Assembly: GCA_003557485.1 (NCBI GenBank)
Contig: PWOI01000079.1
Location: 1 to 24,098, forward strand
DNA length: 24,098 nucleotides
Direction of reading: 5' to 3'
Source: Elusimicrobiota bacterium
Lineage (GTDB): Bacteria > CG03 > SLGR01 > PWQF01
Shown here: positions 14,497 through 22,329 of the stretch, in pieces
How the letters are laid out: each line of letters starts with the position of its first letter
Position numbering within the stretch: the stretch's first letter is position 1
Position numbers and translations under genes: made by a program
Notes under the pieces: generated by a model
What the model was told of the DNA's origin: nothing
Databases searched by the model: none
Seen by the model: the letters and a program-made list of their open reading frames with translations, nothing else

Positions 14497-15762
14497 TTAC
14501 AAACTTATTCCCATTACGTCCATTACTTCCTGAAGGCGATCAAATATACTTAGAGCCTCTTCATCGGACGGGGAAATTTCAAGCGCCTTAACCAGGTGGT
14601 CGCGAATATCTTCCAGTCTTTGCCTGCGGATAGCAATCCTGGCCATTGAAAGATGATAGTAAAGCCGGGCCTGCTGCTCCTGCGGTTTTATATTGCGGAC
14701 TACTTCAAACATGACTGCAGCGCGTTCAAACTGTCCGCCGCTGTAGTGGCGCATAGCTGTCTCCATTAGGTCTGTTTCATCTTCTTTATCCAAAAAATTA
14801 ATATATATCTGAGGATCTATCTCCTCGTAACGCAGCAATGCAAGAGCGTTAAGTTCTTCCATTGCCTTAACCCTCTCACCTTCCACAATCATATCCAGAG
14901 CGGTTTCTTTCCCCAGCTTAACACTTCTGTCAAGGTGTCTTTCATCGTAAGTTTTTGCTTCCTCAACGGCAGCACGGGCTCTTGATCCCCGCCCTCGGCG
15001 AGCATACTCCATAGCCTTTTCATAATGATACTCGGCCGCGCGCATATTTATTTCCTCTTCAAGTTCTTCGGCTTCCTCCCTTATCGCGGGATTGGAGGAG
15101 ATGAAATGGGCGATCAACTCCGCAGAACGGGCCCAGTTACCTTCTTCCCGTAAAACTTCGACTCTTTCTTTTAGAGTCTCTATGTCTTCAATTTCTTCTT
15201 CCCCTTTTTCGGCCAACACCCTCTCTCTTATCTGCCTTTTAACTTCATTTGATTCAGAAGGATCCGGACGGGGATTTATCAGCAGCCCGCGCATAACCAT
15301 TCCGGCTGCTTCACGATCAGTATATTCCTGCAGCAGACGGGAAAATTCTCTTTCAATTTCTCCCGTAAGTTCACCATGGTAGGAGGCAGCCCTGTCAAGT
15401 TCCGCAGCACCCTTTTCCGGCAGCCCTTCGGAAATAAGAGCATAGGCCCGCCTCAAATAAAGAGAGGCCAGGCTTTGCCTGATTATATCTCTCATCTGAA
15501 GCCCGAGTATATCCCGGGGATAGTCCTCAAGATAGGAATTAATAATATTAAGCGCCCTTTCGTTTCTACCCTGGTCATGGGCCCGGGCCGCATTAGACAT
15601 TCTATTGACTGCAAATGCCGATGCCGATATAAGAAGCATAATCAATGGCACTATAAATAGTAATTTTTTCAGCGCTTTGTTTTTAATCTTTCTTAAATTT
15701 ATCCAGAAGGTCTTCAAGGTATTCTTTTTCCCTTTTTTCAAGTTCTTTTCTTCTCTTTTCAA
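14497..15762 (-). CDS. Membrane-anchored TPR-repeat protein
   Basis: Up to 421 residues. A lysine-rich N-terminus leads into one hydrophobic helix (about 33-52, a signal anchor), then helical TPR-like repeats to the end; the clearest lie at about 57-90, 207-290 and 330-410 (for example G-G-Q-F-E-R-A-A-V-M-F-E). Most of the chain should be on the periplasmic side, since positive charges precede the helix. The start is uncertain. The longest reading begins at a TTG at 15762 and overlaps the coiled-coil gene by 80 bases; TTG codons at 15741 or 15717 would shorten it by 7 or 15 residues and still keep the anchor. No family recognised. The neighbours suggest a joint complex. Confidence 0.7.
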   Translation of the reverse strand: MKREEKNLKKGKKNTLKTFWINLRKIKNKALKKLLFIVPLIMLLISASAFAVNRMSNAARAHDQGRNERALNIINSYLEDYPRDILGLQMRDIIRQSLASLYLRRAYALISEGLPEKGAAELDRAASYHGELTGEIEREFSRLLQEYTDREAAGMVMRGLLINPRPDPSESNEVKRQIRERVLAEKGEEEIEDIETLKERVEVLREEGNWARSAELIAHFISSNPAIREEAEELEEEINMRAAEYHYEKAMEYARRGRGSRARAAVEEAKTYDERHLDRSVKLGKETALDMIVEGERVKAMEELNALALLRYEEIDPQIYINFLDKEDETDLMETAMRHYSGGQFERAAVMFEVVRNIKPQEQQARLYYHLSMARIAIRRQRLEDIRDHLVKALEISPSDEEALSIFDRLQEVMDVMGISL

Positions 15763-16354
15763 ACTCCTTTTGCAGTTTTTCTCTTTGAAGGTTCATCTGT
15801 TCTTCTTTTTTACTTATTTCTTCTTCCCATATTTTCTTTTGCCTGTATATCGCCCGTTCCGTTTCATCCTTGATTATCTCTTTTGCCGATTCAACAGCCT
15901 TTTTAATTTCTTCATCTTTTTCTATTTCAAAATCTCTCTTTAATCTTTCCGTTTCCTCTCTGTGCTGCTTTTTAAGACGCTCTATTTCGTCCTCGTATTT
16001 TTTCTTTAGCCGTTCAAACTTTTCATCGCTGTCTTTTCTGAAAAGATTAAGATTCCCTTCAAGTTTTGCAGCTTTCTCTTTAAGTTCATCCCGCTCATTT
16101 CTTATGGTATTGTATTCCATGTCCCACTTCCTGACTTTTTCTCCGAGGGCGCTTTCAACTTCTTTAAGAGTATTTTCTTTTGAGGAAAGATCAATCTTAT
16201 GTTTATTTTCTATCTCCTGAATTTTATGTTTAAGAGAGCGGTTTTCTTTGAGAAGACTTCTTTTTTCTTCTATAAAATTTTTCTTTTCTTCTTTCCATTC
16301 CTGCTCCATTTCACGTAAATTCTTCAATAATTCTACTTTTGAATCTTTTTTCAT
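15683..16354 (-). CDS. Cytoplasmic coiled-coil protein
   Basis: 223 residues, almost wholly Lys/Glu/Arg-rich with heptad spacing, so one long alpha-helical coiled coil from about 5 to 220. No signal peptide, membrane segment or catalytic motif. GGAG lies 10 bases before the ATG. It begins 4 bases after the ligA stop, and its end overlaps the TPR membrane-protein gene, so the two are probably co-translated. The composition is low-complexity and would match many unrelated coiled coils, so similarity searches will mislead. Possible roles are a scaffold or filament linking to the TPR and HEAT proteins; this is inference from gene order only. Confidence 0.7.
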   Translation of the reverse strand: MKKDSKVELLKNLREMEQEWKEEKKNFIEEKRSLLKENRSLKHKIQEIENKHKIDLSSKENTLKEVESALGEKVRKWDMEYNTIRNERDELKEKAAKLEGNLNLFRKDSDEKFERLKKKYEDEIERLKKQHREETERLKRDFEIEKDEEIKKAVESAKEIIKDETERAIYRQKKIWEEEISKKEEQMNLQREKLQKEFEKRRKELEKREKEYLEDLLDKFKKD

Positions 16355-16358
16355 AATT

Positions 16359-18350
16359 TTAATTCTCCCCCAATATCATTTCTTCAAATTTATCTTCCGA
16401 TAAAATCGTGATTCCCATTTTTTGGGCTTTTTTAAATTTTGAACCGGGATCCCTGCCGGCAACAATATAATCCGTACGGGTGCTAACTGTAGAAGAATTT
16501 TTTCCACCCTTTTTTTCAACGGCGGATTGTGCATCTTTTCTGCTGTAATTTTCAAGAGAACCGGTAAAAACAAAAATTTTCCCTTCAAGTCTCCCTCCGG
16601 TTACAGAATAAGCAGGTTTCACTCCTTTTTCAAGTAGTTCTCTTACTATTCGCCTGTTCTGATCCCCGGAAAAAAAATTTACAATATTTTCAGCAACAAT
16701 AGGGCCTATTTCATTAATAAACTCAAGAGCCTCCTTTTTTGCCGAAGAAAGAACATTGATGTCTCTGAATTCATCAGCCAGTATGGAAGCGATGTGCCGT
16801 CCAACCTGTCTGATTCCAAGGGCCCATATAAAATTATCCAGACGGCAAACCTTGCTTTTATTTATTTCTGAAAGCAGGTTTGAAGCTTTTTTTTCGGCAA
16901 AGAGTTCGAGTTTCAGAAGAGACTCCTTATCAAGCGAATATATATCGGGCAGTTTTTTAACCATTCCGCTGTCTACAAGCTGCCCGGCAACTTTTTCACC
17001 GAAACCTTCTATATCCATTGCTCCGGGTGAGGCATAGTGTACCAGGTGCTGTTTCAGCTGTGCCGGGCAGGATATATTAACGCATCTCCGATATACCCCT
17101 TCGGGATCCTGTTTAATCTCTCCCCTGCAGGAGGGGCACTCCTTTGGTGGATTAATTTCTTTCGCCGGGTAAGATTTTTCAACTACTCCCAGTATCTTAG
17201 GGATAACATCACCACCCCTTTCAATCTCGACCCGGTCGCCAACACCTGCATTTATTTTGTCCGCAAAATCAAAATTATGAAGCGTAGCCCTGGAAATTGT
17301 TACTCCACCAACCTCAACCGGTTCCAGTTCGGCTACCGGTGTTATTGTGCCTGTACGTCCGACACTGAAGACAACTTTTCTTATTTCTGTAATCTCTCTT
17401 TTGGCTTTATATTTATACGCTATCGCCCACCTGGGACTGCGGGAAGTTGCTCCCAGATTATGCTGTTCTTCAAACGAATTAACTTTTATAACCGCACCGT
17501 CCGTTTCGTAATCCCTTTTTTCCCTGGATGACTGCAGTTTTTCAAAAGCATAAAAAACCTCTTCTATATTGCGGCATTTGAGATGGTTTTCGTCAACAGG
17601 AAGGTCCCATCTCTTCAATGTTTCAAGCAGTTCCTTCTGAGTAGAAGGCTTACCTTTTCCCTCCCATGCTCCCGAAGCATAGAAAAAAGCGTTCATACGG
17701 CGGCGGGCGACCCTTGAAGGGTCCAGCAGCTTAAGGGTTCCCGCACATGTGTTTCTGGGGTTTGCAAATGTCTTTTTGCCCTCCTTCTTTCGGATACTGT
17801 TTATCCTTCTGAACTCCTTCCTGGTAATAAAAATTTCACCTCTTATTTCAACAATATCCGGGGGATCTTGGGAATTAAGCTTTAGAGGTATAACTTTCTG
17901 TGTTTTTATGTTTTCGGTGATATCGTCTCCGGAACGGCCGTCACCGCGGCTGGAGGCAAGCGTAAGAAAACCTTTCTCGTAAGTCAGTGAAACTCCCACT
18001 CCGTCAATTTTTTCTTCAACAATGTATCCGTCCTTAAGGGAAATTTTTTTATCTATGCTTTCATTCCAGCGCTCAACATCCTTCCGTGAAAATGCATTCT
18101 CAAGGGACAACATCGGTTGCCGGTGATTTACCGTACGGAAAGTATCAAGGGGCCTGTCACCGATTCTTTTTGTGGGGGAGGAAGGAGAATCGTATTCGGG
18201 ATGTTTTTCTTCAAGTTCTTTAAGGCGGCGGTATAAGCTGTCATATTCGGCATCGCTTATAATCGGACTGGCCTTCACATAATAAAGATAGTCATGTTTC
18301 CTTATTTCTTCTCTGAGATTTTCTATTTTTTTACGCTTGCTTTCACTCAT
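16359..18350 (-). CDS. ligA: NAD-dependent DNA ligase
   Basis: 663 residues, normal length. It seals nicks in duplex DNA using NAD+ and is essential in most bacteria. Domains: Ia NMN-binding helices (1-70) with Y-D-S-L-Y-R-R-L; adenylation domain with the catalytic lysine K114 in E-E-K-I-D-G; the conserved R-G-E-I-F (170-174) and D-G-A-V-I-K (284-289); OB fold (about 318-395); zinc finger C405/C408/C423/C428; helix-hairpin-helix repeats (about 440-580); and a BRCT domain (about 587-663) with the G-K-I-F-V-F-T-G motif. The ATG lies 8 bases inside the 3' end of nusB, so the pair is coupled. No separate promoter is obvious, which would place it under the upstream FMN-riboswitch operon. Confidence 0.98.
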   Translation of the reverse strand: MSESKRKKIENLREEIRKHDYLYYVKASPIISDAEYDSLYRRLKELEEKHPEYDSPSSPTKRIGDRPLDTFRTVNHRQPMLSLENAFSRKDVERWNESIDKKISLKDGYIVEEKIDGVGVSLTYEKGFLTLASSRGDGRSGDDITENIKTQKVIPLKLNSQDPPDIVEIRGEIFITRKEFRRINSIRKKEGKKTFANPRNTCAGTLKLLDPSRVARRRMNAFFYASGAWEGKGKPSTQKELLETLKRWDLPVDENHLKCRNIEEVFYAFEKLQSSREKRDYETDGAVIKVNSFEEQHNLGATSRSPRWAIAYKYKAKREITEIRKVVFSVGRTGTITPVAELEPVEVGGVTISRATLHNFDFADKINAGVGDRVEIERGGDVIPKILGVVEKSYPAKEINPPKECPSCRGEIKQDPEGVYRRCVNISCPAQLKQHLVHYASPGAMDIEGFGEKVAGQLVDSGMVKKLPDIYSLDKESLLKLELFAEKKASNLLSEINKSKVCRLDNFIWALGIRQVGRHIASILADEFRDINVLSSAKKEALEFINEIGPIVAENIVNFFSGDQNRRIVRELLEKGVKPAYSVTGGRLEGKIFVFTGSLENYSRKDAQSAVEKKGGKNSSTVSTRTDYIVAGRDPGSKFKKAQKMGITILSEDKFEEMILGEN

Positions 18351-18768
18351 TCACTTTATCAGGTCTTATTTTTTCCTTATTCAGAGAAGCAGCGTCCAGA
18401 ATACCGTTTACAAACCTATGGGAACTCCCGGTAGAGTACTTTTTTGCCAGTTCAACCGCTTCATTTATAGAAACAACCTTGGGGATGCCTGACTCAAAAT
18501 ATATTTCATAAAGCGCCATCCTCATTATTGATTTATCAACTGCGGCTATACGCTCGGGCGACCAGTTTTTGGCATGTTTCTCAATAACTGAATCAATTAA
18601 CTCGATGTTTTCTACAGTCCCGCTTACAAGTTTTTCGGCAAACTCATTTTCCGTGACGCCACTTTCACCACCGGCTATTTCCCAGGCTTTAGGGAGCCCG
18701 GTTTTCCCAACTTCCAGAGTATAAAGAACTCTAAGAGCCAGTTCTCTCGCTTTACGCCTTATCCCCAT
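18343..18768 (-). CDS. nusB: Transcription antitermination factor NusB
   Basis: 141 residues, all-helical, normal length. NusB with S10 binds boxA RNA in rRNA leaders and supports antitermination. The N-terminus R-R-K-A-R-E-L-A-L-R-V-L-Y is the family signature. The late motifs R-M-A-L-Y-E-I and I-N-E-A-V-E-L-A-K-K-Y, then R-F-V-N-G-I-L-D, are intact. The ATG directly follows the ribH stop (TAAATG), and its 3' end overlaps ligA by 8 bases. A ribH-nusB order is common in bacteria. Confidence 0.97.
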   Translation of the reverse strand: MGIRRKARELALRVLYTLEVGKTGLPKAWEIAGGESGVTENEFAEKLVSGTVENIELIDSVIEKHAKNWSPERIAAVDKSIMRMALYEIYFESGIPKVVSINEAVELAKKYSTGSSHRFVNGILDAASLNKEKIRPDKVNE

Positions 18769-19230
18769 TTATTTTATTCTAAGGTACATATCCGACATTT
18801 CCAGCGCCGTCCGGGCCGCTTCTTCTCCTTTGTTTCCTCCTTTTCCGCCGGAACGCTCGAGTGCCTGATCCAGGGTGTCAGCGGTGATTACCCCGAAACT
18901 AACCGGCACTTCTTTGGTTATTCCCTGCTGGGCTATCGTCCTTGCTGATTGCGCCGAAACGAATTCGAAATGAGGAGTTTCTCCCCTTATGACGGCACCC
19001 AGGCAAATTATCATATCAAAACTGCTGTCGGGTATTTTTTCAACGATTGCAGAAATTTCCCAGCTTCCGGGAACTTCAAATACGGTTACGTTTTCTTCTG
19101 AAAGGCCGTTTCTTTCAAGTTCCGAAAGAGCTCCTTCAAGAAGGCGTGACGAAACCTGCTCGTTGCGCCTTGACATTACTATTGCCGCTCTTTTTCCTGA
19201 TCCGCTTATTTTTCCTTTTACAACATTCAT
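18769..19230 (-). CDS. ribH: 6,7-dimethyl-8-ribityllumazine synthase
   Basis: 153 residues, normal length. It condenses 5-amino-6-ribitylamino-uracil with 3,4-dihydroxy-2-butanone-4-phosphate; the enzyme usually assembles as pentamers or 60-mer shells. Motifs: V-P-G-S-W-E-I (53-59), C-L-G-A-V-I-R-G-E-T-P-H (76-87, H87 the probable catalytic base), P-V-S-F-G-V-I-T, and the phosphate-binding E-R-S-G-G-K-G-G-N-K-G. AAGGAG lies 7-8 bases before the ATG. A 40-base gap separates it from ribBA. It takes the butanone phosphate made by the N-terminal half of RibBA. Confidence 0.97.
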   Translation of the reverse strand: MNVVKGKISGSGKRAAIVMSRRNEQVSSRLLEGALSELERNGLSEENVTVFEVPGSWEISAIVEKIPDSSFDMIICLGAVIRGETPHFEFVSAQSARTIAQQGITKEVPVSFGVITADTLDQALERSGGKGGNKGEEAARTALEMSDMYLRIK

Positions 19231-19270
19231 ATTATTTCTCCTTCTCTACCTCCTGCTGTACCCTATTTTT

Positions 19271-20461
19271 TCAATCTAAATAATGCCCCAATTTTTCTTT
19301 TTTTGTCTTTAAATACTTTTCGTTTTCAGGCTTTGGCACAGTCTCAAGAGGTATTCGCGTAGAAATATTAAGACCGTATCCGCTTAAGCCCACTATCTTC
19401 CTTGGGTTATTGGTCAAAAGGCGAATACTGGAAAGCCCAAGGGCAGAAAGTATCTGCGCTCCCACTCCGTAATCCCGCAGGTCAGCCTTGAAACCCAACG
19501 CATTATTGGCCTGAACAGTATCCATCCCGCCGTCCTGAAGACAATAAGCCTTTATTTTATTAACCAGCCCCACCCCTCTGCCTTCCTGCCTCATATAAAG
19601 AAATACCCCGCACTGCTCCCGGGCTATCGTACGCAGGGCCTGGTCCATCTGCTGGCCGCAATCACATCTGAGTGACCCCAGAACATCTCCAGTAAGGCAC
19701 TGAGAATGAACCCGCACAAGAACATCTTTCTTTCCTTTTACATTACCCTTTTCAAGGGCAAGATGGGACCGATCCTTTTCTATAACTGAATTATAAAGCA
19801 TCAATTTGAATTTGCCGTACTTCGTTGGAAGTTCCGCTTCGCAAATCTTTGATACGAAATGCTCGTTTTTATATCGGTATTTTATAAGGTCTGCTATCGT
19901 TATAAGCTTCAACTTATGCTTTTTAACATATTCTTTAAGCTGGGGCAGCCGGGCCATAGTCCCGTCATCGTTCATTATCTCGCATATAACTCCGGCTTCT
20001 TCAAGCCCGGCAAGACGCGCAAGGTCCACAGACGCTTCTGTATGGCCGGCGCGGGTAAGAACTCCTCCTCTCCGGTATTTTATAGGGAACACATGGCCTG
20101 GAGTTGTTATATCGCTCTTTTCGCTTTTACTGTCTGCAAGAATGCGGATGGTTCTTGACCTGTCTGCAGCTGATATACCTGTTGTAACACCTGTACTGGC
20201 GTCGCATGATACGGTAAAATAAGCTTCTTTTGAGTCGGTTCTTCTTTCCATAGGATTCAGTCCCAGTTTATTAAGCCTGCTCTCTACAAGCGATACACAT
20301 ATAAGCCCTCTGCCGTATTTTGCCATGAAATTTACTGCTTCCGGATTTACTTTGGAAGCAGCCATAACAAGATCTCCTTCATTCTCTCGCGACTCATCGT
20401 CAACAACAACAACCATTTTCCCTTCTTTTATATCTCTAATTCCATCTTCTATTCTATTCAT
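19271..20461 (-). CDS. ribBA: Bifunctional DHBP synthase / GTP cyclohydrolase II
   Basis: 396 residues, the standard fused length. The N-terminal half (1 to about 200) is 3,4-dihydroxy-2-butanone-4-phosphate synthase, with D-D-E-x-R-E-N-E-G-D-L (21-31) and T-T-P-G-H-V-F-P-I...R-G-G-V-L-x-R-x-G-H-T-E (119-142). The C-terminal half is GTP cyclohydrolase II, with zinc ligands C255, C266 and C268 in the R-V-H-S-Q-C...R-C-D-C segment and E-G-R-G-V-G-L (293-299). It feeds both branches of riboflavin synthesis. The ATG lies 2 bases after the ribE stop, with GGAG 9 bases upstream. Key residues of both halves look intact, so both activities are expected. Confidence 0.98.
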   Translation of the reverse strand: MNRIEDGIRDIKEGKMVVVVDDESRENEGDLVMAASKVNPEAVNFMAKYGRGLICVSLVESRLNKLGLNPMERRTDSKEAYFTVSCDASTGVTTGISAADRSRTIRILADSKSEKSDITTPGHVFPIKYRRGGVLTRAGHTEASVDLARLAGLEEAGVICEIMNDDGTMARLPQLKEYVKKHKLKLITIADLIKYRYKNEHFVSKICEAELPTKYGKFKLMLYNSVIEKDRSHLALEKGNVKGKKDVLVRVHSQCLTGDVLGSLRCDCGQQMDQALRTIAREQCGVFLYMRQEGRGVGLVNKIKAYCLQDGGMDTVQANNALGFKADLRDYGVGAQILSALGLSSIRLLTNNPRKIVGLSGYGLNISTRIPLETVPKPENEKYLKTKKEKLGHYLD

Positions 20462-20463
20462 TT

Positions 20464-21024
20464 TTATTTTCTCCGCGCCGCAGCGATGATCATATCAGCT
20501 TCCAAGTTTACAGGATCCGAACTTTTCAGATCTCCAATATTAGTCCTTTTTAATGTCTGAGGAATTACCGCAACGGAAAAACGGCCTCCTTTTATTTCAT
20601 TTACCGTAAGAGATACGCCATTAACAGCGACTGAACCTTTTTCTATTATCTTATCTGTAAATTCGCGGCCGCTTTCTATAGTAATATATACAGTATTACC
20701 GCTTTGCCTCTTTGACACGATTTTACCTACATTCATAACGTGGCCGTACACAAGATGTCCGTGGATACGGCCTGATAATGAAAGAGACCTCTCGATATTT
20801 ACTTTTTTTCCGGCTCTTTTGTTTTTCAGTGCCGTACTGCTTAGGGTTTCTCCCCCGACATCCATGGTCAGTTTGTCTTCGCTAATCTCAGAAACCGTAA
20901 GACATACACCGTCTACCATAAGACTGTCACCCTCAGATATCCCGGTTAATCCGGTTTTTAGCGTAATTTTTCCGGGTTTTAAGGTTATAATCTGTGATGT
21001 TTCTTCCGTTATTCCTGTAAACAT
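20464..21024 (-). CDS. ribE: Riboflavin synthase, alpha chain
   Basis: 186 residues, slightly shorter than usual (about 200-215). It dismutates two lumazine molecules to riboflavin. Two homologous lumazine-binding beta-barrels: M-F-T-G-I-T-E-E (1-8) with D-G-V-C-L-T-V in the first, and a matching N-G-V-S-L-T-V in the second; G-H-L-V-Y-G-H (88-94) carries the conserved histidines. The ATG follows the ribD stop with no gap (TGAATG), with AGGAAGG about 9 bases upstream. The gene is called ribC or ribE depending on species. Confidence 0.97.
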   Translation of the reverse strand: MFTGITEETSQIITLKPGKITLKTGLTGISEGDSLMVDGVCLTVSEISEDKLTMDVGGETLSSTALKNKRAGKKVNIERSLSLSGRIHGHLVYGHVMNVGKIVSKRQSGNTVYITIESGREFTDKIIEKGSVAVNGVSLTVNEIKGGRFSVAVIPQTLKRTNIGDLKSSDPVNLEADMIIAAARRK

Positions 21025-22107
21025 TCAGTTTGGCCTTCCTGTTACAACTATGTTATTGCCAAGCCAGAAAGTTTCGATATTTTTCAGGCTCAGCGCATCT
21101 TCCAGCGTTTTAAATCCATCCCCTGCGCAGGCAGAAGGAGCATTCCTTCCCCCTATAATCATATTTCCATATATAAATATTATTTTATCAACTATTCCCT
21201 CTTTAATAAAGTGCCAAGATGTTTCTCCTCCTCCTTCTATCAATAGAGACGTTATCCGGCGGCTGTAAAGTTCTTTTAATATTTTTTTTATATTCATATA
21301 TCCTTTTTTTGAAGGCAGTTCTTTTATTTCAGCCCCTTTTTCTGTAAATTTGTTCTTTTTTTCGACCGGAACTCCTGACGAGGTAAAAATAAGAGTCCCT
21401 TCCGAAACTATTTTAAGGCTATGAGAAATACTGAGATTGCCGTCCAGTACAATCCTGAGGGGATTCTTTGCCGGCGGAGCCTTAAGGCGGTAGTTAAGAC
21501 GGGGATTATCATGAATTGCAGTACCTGAGCCTATCAGTAAGGCATCAGAGTTTCCTCTGACTCTCATTGTCCACTTTCTGGCAGAGGGTGATGAAATCCA
21601 TCTGCTTTCTCCTGAGACAGTCGCAATTTTTCCGTCAAGAGAGATAGCGCATTTAAGAGTTACAAAAGGGCGTTTTCTTCGGTGAAAGCAGGTGAAGTTT
21701 TCAATAATTTCTTCAGATTCACTGCGCATGATACCAGTCAAAACTTCAATGCCTTTACCTTTAAGATAGTTGACGCCGCTTTTTTTAAGCGTGGGGTCCA
21801 ATGCCCCTATTACAACCTTATTTACCCCGGCTTTCACGAGAAGCGGAGCGCACGGAGGGGTACGGCCATGACGGGAGCAAGGCTCAAGCGTAACGTAAAC
21901 TGTTGCTGAACGGGCCAGCTTGCCGGCCTGCCGGAGCGCTTCAGCTTCGGCATGTCTTCCTCCGCATACCCTGTGGTAGCCGGACCCTACTATTTTTCCG
22001 TCCCTGACAATCACGCATCCCACCCGGGGATTAGGAGAAACCATATTTGTCCCCCTGCCTGCAAGTTTCAATGCCTTTGCCATAAAATATGTGTCTGTTT
22101 TATTCAT
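21025..22107 (-). CDS. ribD: Bifunctional riboflavin deaminase/reductase RibD
   Basis: 360 residues from the ATG at 22107. The N-terminal deaminase zinc site is H52-A-E54 and P-C77-S-R-H-G-R-T-P-P-C86. The C-terminal reductase (about 145-360) has L-K-C-A-I-S-L-D-G-K-I-A, G-x-G-T-A-x-x-D-N-P and E-G-G-G-E-T. It performs the second and third steps after GTP cyclohydrolase II. I chose 22107 because family members begin about 8 residues before the Y-x-M-A-x-A-L-x-L-A motif. It has no ribosome binding site, since the terminator U-run touches it. An in-frame ATG at 22146 would add 13 residues and lies inside a palindrome between riboswitch and terminator. First gene of the rib operon. Confidence 0.96.
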   Translation of the reverse strand: MNKTDTYFMAKALKLAGRGTNMVSPNPRVGCVIVRDGKIVGSGYHRVCGGRHAEAEALRQAGKLARSATVYVTLEPCSRHGRTPPCAPLLVKAGVNKVVIGALDPTLKKSGVNYLKGKGIEVLTGIMRSESEEIIENFTCFHRRKRPFVTLKCAISLDGKIATVSGESRWISSPSARKWTMRVRGNSDALLIGSGTAIHDNPRLNYRLKAPPAKNPLRIVLDGNLSISHSLKIVSEGTLIFTSSGVPVEKKNKFTEKGAEIKELPSKKGYMNIKKILKELYSRRITSLLIEGGGETSWHFIKEGIVDKIIFIYGNMIIGGRNAPSACAGDGFKTLEDALSLKNIETFWLGNNIVVTGRPN

Positions 22108-22133
22108 AAAAAAACCCGGAGAAAATCTCCGGG
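22108..22133 (-). terminator. Intrinsic terminator of the FMN riboswitch expression platform
   Basis: Minus strand: CCCGGAGA, loop TTT, TCTCCGGG (22133 to 22115), an 8-bp GC-rich stem followed by seven T (22114-22108), then directly the ribD ATG. This is a textbook intrinsic terminator. In the FMN-bound state it should stop transcription before ribD. The CCGGA of its first arm could pair instead with TCCGG at the 3' end of the aptamer (about 22172-22176), which would be a plausible antiterminator when FMN is low. Confidence 0.88.
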
Positions 22134-22139
22134 TATACA

Positions 22140-22157
22140 GATACATATATATGTATC
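22140..22157. repeat. Perfect 18-base palindrome between riboswitch and terminator
   Basis: GATACATATATATGTATC is identical to its own reverse complement. As RNA it could form a 7-bp stem with an AUAU loop; as DNA it could be a binding site. It contains an ATG (22146) in frame with ribD. It lies 2 bases past the end of aptamer helix P1 and 6 bases before the terminator stem. Confidence 0.6.
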
Positions 22158-22159
22158 CA

Positions 22160-22286
22160 ATCTTCTTCCATCCGGACTTTCACCGTCGGTACCTGAATAG
22201 ACAGGTTCTGCCCATTTAAGAGCTCGCGGACTTACGGCTCAATGGCCGAACACCGCCGGTCGGGACTTACACCCTTTCCCGAAGAT
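22160..22286 (-). promoter_or_regulatory. FMN riboswitch (RFN element)
   Basis: Minus-strand RNA matches the RFN consensus from end to end. P1 is ATCTTC (22286-22281) pairing with GAAGAT (22165-22160). In between, in order, are AGGGTG, CCCGACCGGCGGT, the variable hairpin GTTCGGCCATTGAGCC, GTCCGCGAGC, a stem AACCTGTCTATTCAGGT, and the conserved ACCGACGGTGAAAGTCCGGA then TGGAAGAAG. It binds flavin mononucleotide. With the terminator at 22108-22133 it should shut off the riboflavin operon by premature termination when FMN is plentiful. The predicted start site is at its first base. Confidence 0.96.
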
Positions 22287-22293
22287 TTATTTA

Positions 22294-22322
22294 ATTCTAA
22301 CAGTATCTCCCTGTATTGTCAA
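22294..22322 (-). promoter_or_regulatory. Predicted promoter of the riboflavin-nusB-ligA operon
   Basis: Minus strand: -35 TTGACA (22317-22322, perfect), 17-base spacer, -10 TAGAAT (22294-22299, 5 of 6). The start site near 22287 coincides with the 5' end of riboswitch helix P1, which strongly supports it. The spacer holds an imperfect palindrome, ACAGGGAGATACTGT. Confidence 0.8.
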
Positions 22323-22329
22323 ATTGCGC

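Noticed and set aside
15605-16220. Phe/Ser-rich plus-strand frames
   Set aside because: They are antisense images of the lysine/glutamate-rich coiled-coil gene, whose AAA, AAG and GAA codons read as TTT, CTT and TTC.
20819-21268. 149-residue plus-strand reading frame
   Set aside because: It is antisense to ribE and ribD, which are certain.
22108-22146. 13-residue N-terminal extension of RibD
   Set aside because: Not used as the annotated start because it encodes the riboswitch platform and terminator hairpin and lies before the conserved family N-terminus; kept as a finding because it is in frame.
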